Below, piece after piece: positions 7,459 through 11,602 of a stretch of 14,319 nt of DNA. The notes beneath the pieces are model-generated. The model was not told the DNA's origin and did no database searches. It worked only from the letters and a program-made list of their open reading frames with translations. The DNA comes from WJLY01 sp964562405. GTDB lineage: Bacteria > Joyebacterota > Joyebacteria > Joyebacterales > Joyebacteraceae. The stretch spans positions 1 through 14,319 of the forward strand of contig CAZLTC010000062.1 in the NCBI GenBank assembly GCA_964562405.1. The letters are read 5' to 3'. Position numbers and translations under genes: made by a program. The number at the start of each line of letters is the position of its first letter. The first letter of the stretch is position 1.

Positions 7459-7896
7459 CTATCGGCGCCCGGCCGCGATGCCGCGTCTGTCGGCCACGAT
7501 GGCGTAGGCAGAGGCGGCCGCAAGGCCGACCGTCGAGTAGACGCCGGGGATGGGAGCGCCGGCCAGGATGGAGCCTCCGACGTGGCCGACAACGTTGGCC
7601 AGCTCAAGGCCTATGACCCAGAGCATCAGGGTGCGCATCCCCCGCGCGCCTCGGTAGGCCAGAGGAGTCAGGAGAGCGAGAACGGCGACCGTACCTATGG
7701 AGACTGCCATCCATACCGTGAGACTGACGTAGGGCAGCCTGACGAACGGGACCAGCTCCCGCACCGCGTCCAGGGCCATCTGGTAGGTGGACAGAAACCC
7801 GCCACGGATCTCATCGGCCGTGTGAACCGCGAAGGCAAGAATCAGGACGAGCCACGGGATGCCGAGGTAGCGTCTGCTGCTGGCCGCGTCGGGCAA
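7459..7896 (-). CDS. small four-helix membrane protein, HXXEE-like
   Basis: This is a 145-residue integral membrane protein with four likely membrane segments at about 11-25, 58-80, 88-110 and 116-136. The first segment ends in H25-T-A-D28-E29, a variant of the H-x-x-E-E motif that names a family of unknown function. The third contains N101-x3-H105 followed by GGS, which also recalls that family, and IPGVYSTVGL (116-125) precedes the last helix. The reaction is unknown; the polar His/Asp/Glu/Asn residues inside the membrane could bind metal, which is speculation. The start is TTG at 7894-7896, chosen because GGAGG lies six bases upstream; no in-frame ATG gives the complete first helix. The gene lies 67 bp after the alkyltransferase-like gene. 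The membrane nature is clear; the family call is moderate. Confidence 0.72.
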   Translation of the reverse strand: MPDAASSRRYLGIPWLVLILAFAVHTADEIRGGFLSTYQMALDAVRELVPFVRLPYVSLTVWMAVSIGTVAVLALLTPLAYRGARGMRTLMLWVIGLELANVVGHVGGSILAGAPIPGVYSTVGLAAASAYAIVADRRGIAAGRR

Positions 7897-7963
7897 CTGC
7901 CGCCTCCACTTCCCGGGATCGCTCTCGTTGGCAGAACCGGTTTCTTCCCAAGCGATCGGAGCG

Positions 7964-8293
7964 CTACTCCCTCTCCAGGGACACGCCCGGACCAGTCCAG
8001 CCGAACTCGCTGAGATCGACGCGACACCGCTCGTCGAACGTCACGCCCTCGGACTCGAGGAGGGCGCGCTGCAGATCGAGCCCCTCGCCCCGCAGACTGA
8101 TCTCGCCGCGGCTGTTGATGACGCGGTGCCACGGCACGTCGGTCCCGCTGGGAACGGAAGCCATTGCGTACCCGACCATGCGCGGCGTGCAGCGGCCCGC
8201 TATCTCCGCGACCTGGCCGTATGTGGCGACCCTCCCAGCCGGCACCGCCCTCACGACCCTGTAGATACGTTCGTGGTGACCTCGTGCGCTCAT
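7964..8293 (-). CDS. alkyltransferase-like (ATL) protein, MGMT-family DNA damage sensor
   Basis: This 109-residue protein belongs to the DNA-binding domain family of O6-alkylguanine-DNA alkyltransferases. The active-site motif is PWHRV at 54-58, with Trp55 in place of the alkyl-accepting cysteine of PCHRV, the mark of ATL proteins such as E. coli YbaZ and yeast Atl1. Other family features are VPAGRVATYGQVA (17-29), with Tyr25 as the likely nucleotide-flipping residue, and RMVGYAM (38-44), with the arginine finger at Arg38. ATLs bind O6-alkylguanine, bend the DNA and hand lesions to nucleotide excision repair rather than removing the alkyl group. The ATG at 8291-8293 follows GGGAG by eight bases and overlaps the stop of the DUF6504-like gene (ATGA, 8290-8293), so the two are translationally coupled. 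An in-frame extension upstream to 8506 lies wholly inside the preceding gene and is not protein-like. Confidence 0.92.
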   Translation of the reverse strand: MSARGHHERIYRVVRAVPAGRVATYGQVAEIAGRCTPRMVGYAMASVPSGTDVPWHRVINSRGEISLRGEGLDLQRALLESEGVTFDERCRVDLSEFGWTGPGVSLERE

Positions 8294-8643
8294 GCGTCGA
8301 GCTCCCGGAAGAGATACCATCCACCCTTCCTGTCGGACGCACCGCGCGGTGCCCTGTCGTAGTAGAGTTCGAACACGCGGCCGGAGTCGGTGCGAACGCG
8401 GTGATAGTGCCTGCCAACGCCCCACGAGCCCGTCCGCTCCGCCCTGGCCGAGTGCTCCGGTCGCATGTTCCGTGCCATGCGACCTTTGCGCTCGTAGTCG
8501 TGCCACTCACTCAGATGTTCAGTGACGCGGTACACGCGTCCTCGCCAGCTGAACGAGAGCGGGAGGCCCGGCTTCTTCTCCGGAAGCGCGCGTCCGGCGT
8601 CCAGCTCCACATCGACCTGCTCGCTGATGAACCGGATCGCCAT
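8290..8643 (-). CDS. DUF6504-like protein
   Basis: This 117-residue soluble protein has no signal peptide or membrane segment. The N-terminal pattern MAIRFISEQVDVEL, then LPLSFSWRGRVYRVTEHLSEWHD near the middle and a closing HYHRVRTDSGRVFELYYDR, match the layout I recall for DUF6504, a small beta-rich family of unknown function often seen near DNA-repair genes in other bacteria. That context is from memory and not testable here. The arrangement fits: the gene starts two to five bases after the GNAT stop and overlaps the start of the alkyltransferase-like gene, so all three are probably made together. I chose ATG at 8641-8643; a TTG directly before it at 8644-8646 could also serve, adding one residue. 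GGGAG lies about 12 bases upstream. Function is unknown. Confidence 0.78.
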   Translation of the reverse strand: MAIRFISEQVDVELDAGRALPEKKPGLPLSFSWRGRVYRVTEHLSEWHDYERKGRMARNMRPEHSARAERTGSWGVGRHYHRVRTDSGRVFELYYDRAPRGASDRKGGWYLFRELDA

Positions 8644-8646
8644 CAA

Positions 8647-9081
8647 TCAGCCGTCTCCCGAAGCCTCGTCACCCAGCAGCTTGCCCATGCTGATGAGTTC
8701 CTGGACCGTGTATCCCAGATTCCTGTAGAAGTCGATGACCGCGGCGTTGGCCGCGCGCACCTGGAGGTTGAGCTTGCGGCAGCCGAGTTCGGTCAGCCGC
8801 GCCTCGACCGCGCGCATGAGGGCGGTGCCGGTGCCACACCTCCGCGACCTAGGAGCAACAGCCACATAGTAGACCCACCCGCGGTGGCCGTCGTAGCCTC
8901 CCATGGCGGTCCCGACCACGCGTCCCCCGTCGTCGGCCACGAGGAAGAGCTCGCGCTGCACCGCGAGCTTCCGTCTTATGTCCAGCGCCGGATCGTTCCA
9001 CCACGGCGGGTCGGGGAAGACCTCGCGCCAGAGCGAAATGACGTTCTGCTCGTCGGTCTCTTCGTAAGGCCGTACCTGCAT
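8647..9081 (-). CDS. GNAT-family acetyltransferase, YpeA-like
   Basis: This is a 144-residue GCN5-related N-acetyltransferase, which moves an acetyl group from acetyl-CoA to an amine. It resembles E. coli YpeA (141 residues) closely in layout: LWREVFPDPPWWNDPALDIRRKL at about 17-39, FLVADDGGRVVGTAMGGYDGHRGWVYYVAV at about 46-75, the acetyl-CoA pyrophosphate loop RSRRCGTGTALM at about 78-89, and FYRNLGY in the C-terminal part. The substrate of YpeA is not established, so none is given here. The ATG at 9079-9081 is chosen because it gives the family length and has GGAG six to seven bases upstream; an ATG 63 bases earlier would add a poorly conserved leader. The stop is followed almost at once by the DUF6504-like gene, placing it at the head of the GNAT, DUF6504, ATL run. 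Confidence 0.9.
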   Translation of the reverse strand: MQVRPYEETDEQNVISLWREVFPDPPWWNDPALDIRRKLAVQRELFLVADDGGRVVGTAMGGYDGHRGWVYYVAVAPRSRRCGTGTALMRAVEARLTELGCRKLNLQVRAANAAVIDFYRNLGYTVQELISMGKLLGDEASGDG

Positions 9082-9112
9082 CTGACTCTCCGGATGAAGG
9101 ACCTTGCGCCAA

Positions 9113-9142
9113 GGGCCCGCGAACGCTGGTCCCGTTCGGGCC
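9113..9142 (-). other. GC-rich imperfect hairpin between the lipoprotein and GNAT genes
   Basis: CGAACG at 9120-9125 pairs with CGTTCG at 9133-9138 around a 7-base loop, and the stem can be extended with a bulge by the GGGCCC on the left and GGCC on the right. It lies in the 105-bp gap after the lipoprotein stop on the minus strand. No T-tract follows. It may be a terminator-like or processing structure; low certainty. Confidence 0.3.
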
Positions 9143-9186
9143 AAGTTCTGTGGAGTCGTGGCGTCGTGTGCCGCAGGCGTTCCGGT

Positions 9187-9729
9187 TCAGAGAGCGGACG
9201 TGCTTGAGCCGGAACCGGCGCTCGGATGCAGGAACTCCTCGAGGTCGTCGCTTCCCATGAGCCTGGAAGAATCGACGAAGCTCGGCCGCGTGCTCATCAC
9301 CCACCGGAGACCCGCGAGCAGTTCCGACCGCCCGTGCGCCTCGACCGCGACCTCACACTCGGTGAAGACGATGGTGATCTCGGGGGCGTCGGGGCCCTCC
9401 GATCCCGCGAGCGTGAGGTCTCCGCCCCGCGACTCCCAGACGCCGGACAGAGCGTCGTCCCTCGCCGCAAGCGCGCTCACATTGAGTGTATCACACACGC
9501 CGTCGCCCGGGGGGACGCACGCCAGCACGAAGCTCCCGTCGTCAGACAGCCGAAGCAGTATCGTGCCGCATTCGTAGCCCATGCCCCGGTAGGCGTCCCT
9601 CAGCGACGTACCCTCGATCAGGCGCGGCCCGGCCGGACCACATCCCTGGGCAAGAAGAGCGAACCCGACCGCCGCCGCCAGCGCCACCACGACAAGCACG
9701 CAGCGGAGCGCGTCTCGCCTCGCCTGCAT
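9187..9729 (-). CDS. probable secreted lipoprotein of unknown function
   Basis: This 180-residue protein has an N-terminal signal: basic residues at 4-5 and 9, a hydrophobic core at about 10-26, then AQGCG with Cys30. The site resembles a lipobox, but Gln at -2 and Ala at -3 are poor matches, so it may be a lipoprotein or an ordinary secreted protein. The mature part looks beta-rich, with GYECGTILLRLSDDGSFVLACVPP followed by SGVWESRGGDLTLAGS, a pattern seen in small lipocalin-like or META-like folds; I cannot assign a family. Four mature cysteines besides Cys30 occur in the ECG, LACV, VCD and TECE contexts and could form disulfides outside the cytoplasm. The tail is rich in Ser and Gly. The ATG at 9727-9729 follows a near-perfect AAGGAGGTG site. 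The gene is flanked by gaps of 105-108 bp, so it may be its own transcription unit. Confidence 0.75.
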   Translation of the reverse strand: MQARRDALRCVLVVVALAAAVGFALLAQGCGPAGPRLIEGTSLRDAYRGMGYECGTILLRLSDDGSFVLACVPPGDGVCDTLNVSALAARDDALSGVWESRGGDLTLAGSEGPDAPEITIVFTECEVAVEAHGRSELLAGLRWVMSTRPSFVDSSRLMGSDDLEEFLHPSAGSGSSTSAL

Positions 9730-9814
9730 GATCTTCACCTCCTTCGGGATCCAGCTTCGGGAAAGGACCACACATCGTTTGACCCCGTCGGTGGGCGAGA
9801 GTTGACGACCGGGT

Positions 9815-9852
9815 GGGCCGGTCTGGCATCCGGCCCGCTACGTGAGCGGGCC
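9815..9852 (-). other. two overlapping, mutually exclusive hairpins at the end of the serine hydrolase gene
   Basis: One perfect 8-bp stem pairs 9832-9839 with 9845-9852 around a 5-base loop and covers the TAG stop of the serine hydrolase gene. A second perfect 7-bp stem pairs 9815-9821 with 9830-9836 around an 8-base loop. They share 9832-9836, so only one can form at a time. There is no T-tract after either on the minus strand, so a standard intrinsic terminator is not shown; a role in ending or protecting the message is possible. Confidence 0.5.
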
Positions 9853-10893
9853 CGAGGGCTGGCCCGTGGCCTCACGAACAAGCCCCATGAAGATAGACCA
9901 GCACGGCCCGTCGGTGTTCCTGATGACGGTGACGCGCACGGACCCGTCCTGCGTCAGCCCGGAGTTGAAGCCCACGCCGGGATCGGACCCCATCGCGTAG
10001 CAGAGCGTTCTCCCAAGACCCAGATCCTGCGTCCACACGCCGTGGCCGTACCCGGCGCCCGGTCCCTCGCTCCGGGCGTCGACACGAGGCTCGAGCAGCT
10101 CGTCGACCAGGGCCTGACTCAAGAGCCGACCGTCGAGCAGGGCGTCCCAGAAACGCTCCATGTCGCCGACCGTCGTGAACGCACCCCCATCCGGCTGACC
10201 GACGACCGGCACGGAGTCGCTGTTCACCCTCCAGCCGTTCTCGGCCGCTATGTAGCCGAGCGCGGCGCGCTCGGGGAGATCGTCCATTGCGGGGTAGCCC
10301 GAATCGTGCATGCCGGCGGGAGCGAACACGCTCTTCTCGACGCAGCTTGCGAAAGGTGAACCCATCTTCTCCTCAAGGACAAGACCGAGCAGCACGAACC
10401 CCGCATTGGAATAGGCGAAACGTTCTCCGGGCGCGCGCTTCATTCCCTTGCCCCGGAACAGCTCGAACACGTCGCGCGGCGTTCTGATGTCGCAGGCCGG
10501 ATGCTCACTCCACAGGGCCTCGAAGTCGTCATCCTCTTCCTCGTCGAAGTAGTCCGCGATGCCTGAGGTGTGCGTCAGCAGCTTCCTCACGGTGACTCCC
10601 GCATCGATCCCCGGCAGCTCGAGGGACACACAGTCGAGCACGCTGTCGTCGAGCGAGATGACCTCGTCATCGACCAGACGGCAGATGGCGACGGCGGTGA
10701 ACGTCTTGCTCCCGGAGGCCACGCCGAACATCGTGTCGACGGCGCACGGGAGCTTCCGGGCTCTGTCGCGGTAGCCCCAGGCGCGCTCCAGGAGGGGCTC
10801 GCCGTCGATCGACACGTGCACAACTCCCGAGAACGGGCGGTCGCCGGCGAGACGCTTGATGGTTCGCTCGAGCCGTTCCGCGTCCGGTCTCAC
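9838..10893 (-). CDS. beta-lactamase-fold serine hydrolase (class C / DD-peptidase-like)
   Basis: This 351-residue protein of the serine beta-lactamase/esterase family (Beta-lactamase, PF00144 type) has the nucleophile motif S60-G-S-K63 and the second motif Y161-S-N163 in FAYSNAGF. The third motif, usually His/Lys-x-Gly just before a DPGV/F stretch, reads A300-M301-G302 before SDPGVGF, so the usual basic residue appears to be missing. Known relatives include D-aminopeptidases, esterases such as EstB and Flp-type penicillin-binding proteins; the substrate here cannot be told. No signal peptide or membrane anchor is visible, so it is probably cytoplasmic unless the start is wrong. GTG at 10891-10893 is the start, with GGAG six bases upstream. 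It lies 37 bp after the cupin gene, probably in the same transcript. A strong inverted repeat covers the stop codon. Confidence 0.9.
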   Translation of the reverse strand: MRPDAERLERTIKRLAGDRPFSGVVHVSIDGEPLLERAWGYRDRARKLPCAVDTMFGVASGSKTFTAVAICRLVDDEVISLDDSVLDCVSLELPGIDAGVTVRKLLTHTSGIADYFDEEEDDDFEALWSEHPACDIRTPRDVFELFRGKGMKRAPGERFAYSNAGFVLLGLVLEEKMGSPFASCVEKSVFAPAGMHDSGYPAMDDLPERAALGYIAAENGWRVNSDSVPVVGQPDGGAFTTVGDMERFWDALLDGRLLSQALVDELLEPRVDARSEGPGAGYGHGVWTQDLGLGRTLCYAMGSDPGVGFNSGLTQDGSVRVTVIRNTDGPCWSIFMGLVREATGQPSGPLT

Positions 10894-10930
10894 GCGCGCT
10901 CCAGGATTCGGGCCGCCCTAGTCTCGAGGG

Positions 10931-11251
10931 TCACTTGAAGTCCTCTCTGCGTGGATGGAAGGCATCGTAGATGCGGCAGCGCGTGAGCGCCGTGCCCGAG
11001 TGAGCTGCGCCGGACGGGATCACGACCGCGTCACCAACACGCATTGTTCGGGCATCCCCGTCGACGGTCAGCTCGAACTCCCCCTCGATCATGATCGACA
11101 CCTGCTCGTTCGGATGGGCATGCGAAGGCATGACGGCCCCGGGCTCTATCTCCCAGAAGGCGACCGACATGGTCTCACCGTGCACGAACCGAAGCGTGTA
11201 GCCCGCGACGGGTTCGGAGTCCGCAAGCTCCCGTATCCTGACAAATGGCAT
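10931..11251 (-). CDS. small single-domain cupin protein
   Basis: This 106-residue cupin (Cupin_2 type) has motif 1 as G38-x5-H44-x-H46-P-N-E49-Q, ending in IEGEFEL at 56-61, and motif 2 as GDAVVIPSGAAH84. His44, His46, Glu49 or Gln50, and His84 are the expected metal ligands. Members of this family include small dioxygenases, isomerases and sugar- or signal-binding proteins, so the function is open. The ATG at 11249-11251 follows GGAGGAGG by about five bases, an excellent ribosome site. An upstream in-frame ATG near 11362 would add a basic, low-complexity leader and is unlikely. It is the first gene of the minus-strand arm, likely driven by the promoter at 11361-11390, with the serine hydrolase gene next. 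Confidence 0.9.
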   Translation of the reverse strand: MPFVRIRELADSEPVAGYTLRFVHGETMSVAFWEIEPGAVMPSHAHPNEQVSIMIEGEFELTVDGDARTMRVGDAVVIPSGAAHSGTALTRCRIYDAFHPRREDFK

Positions 11252-11360
11252 CTGGCCTCCTCCGCTGACTCGGGTCCGGGGTGCGCGGCACCGGCGCTTC
11301 CGGCAGATGCCCGGGGCAGGCGGCGGTGCCCTCCACGCGCTGCGCCCGGAGCATGCCGCC

Positions 11361-11390
11361 ATGCTATTTCCGGGTGCCCTCCCGGGTCAA
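11361..11390 (-). promoter_or_regulatory. putative sigma70-type promoter for the cupin / serine hydrolase genes
   Basis: Read on the minus strand, TTGACC (5 of 6) at 11385-11390 is followed after 18 bp by TAGCAT (4 of 6) at 11361-11366. It points toward the cupin gene, about 110 bp away. The -10 box is weak, so this is a moderate call. Its -35 box lies only 23 bp from the -35 box of the divergent promoter, so one regulator could act on both. Confidence 0.45.
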
Positions 11391-11413
11391 GTCGTGCGGG
11401 CATCATGTTGGGT

Positions 11414-11442
11414 TTGTCGGATGGGCGGACCGGCGCTATAAT
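11414..11442 (+). promoter_or_regulatory. putative sigma70-type promoter for the metallophosphoesterase gene
   Basis: A perfect -10 box TATAAT lies at 11437-11442, with TTGTCG (4 of 6 matches to the -35 consensus) at 11414-11419 and an ideal 17-bp spacer. In DNA this GC-rich a perfect TATAAT is unlikely by chance. Transcription would begin near 11449, giving a leader of about 150 bases that contains the direct repeats. Prediction by eye only. Confidence 0.62.
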
Positions 11443-11500
11443 TGGTGTAGAAGACACGAGAGCTGCATGAGAGCGGTTCATCTTCAACGGACAAGGGTAC

Positions 11501-11602
11501 CGGAAAGAAGACATCGCGCTGTCGCTCGTTCCCGGCCTTCCCCCGGACAGAAGACATCACGTTGCCGTCCCACCCGGCGTTCCCCGGAAAGAAGACACCA
11601 CA
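11501..11602 (+). repeat. imperfect ~42-bp direct repeat in the leader (two full units, one partial)
   Basis: Units begin with CGG-A(A/C)A-GAAGACA at 11501, 11544 and 11585, giving periods of 43 and 41 bp. Similarity continues past the core: units 1 and 2 share GAAGACATC, a CGTT/CGTC-rich middle and end in CCCGGC(C/G)TTCCCC or a close variant. The third unit is cut off by the start of the coding region. A further GAAGACAC core stands at 11450-11457, 57 bp before the first unit and next to the predicted transcription start. I do not recognise the family. Confidence 0.7.

Larger units (their letters stand above)
11252..11602. other. 351-bp divergent intergenic region
   Basis: This is the only gap over 300 bp. 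From left to right it holds the leader of the cupin gene (with a 5-bp-stem hairpin GGTGC-GCG-GCACC at 11280-11292), a minus-strand promoter at 11361-11390, a plus-strand promoter at 11414-11442, and the roughly 150-base leader of the metallophosphoesterase gene, containing an imperfect direct repeat. The leader is open in the frame of the downstream gene from 11471 but has no ATG, GTG or TTG in that frame before 11603. I see no credible separate small gene and no tRNA here. Confidence 0.7.

Noticed and set aside
9226..10359. A 377-codon plus-strand frame spanning the lipoprotein and serine hydrolase genes
   Set aside because: It crosses two supported minus-strand genes and their spacer, is Arg/His/Pro-rich and has no family signature.
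9838..10893. Antibiotic-resistance beta-lactamase
   Set aside because: There is no signal peptide, and the third active-site motif appears degenerate; the broad esterase/peptidase-like branch is more likely than a class C resistance enzyme.
11501..11602. CRISPR array in the leader repeats
   Set aside because: The units are adjacent and imperfect throughout, with no conserved repeat separated by unique spacers and no cas gene.
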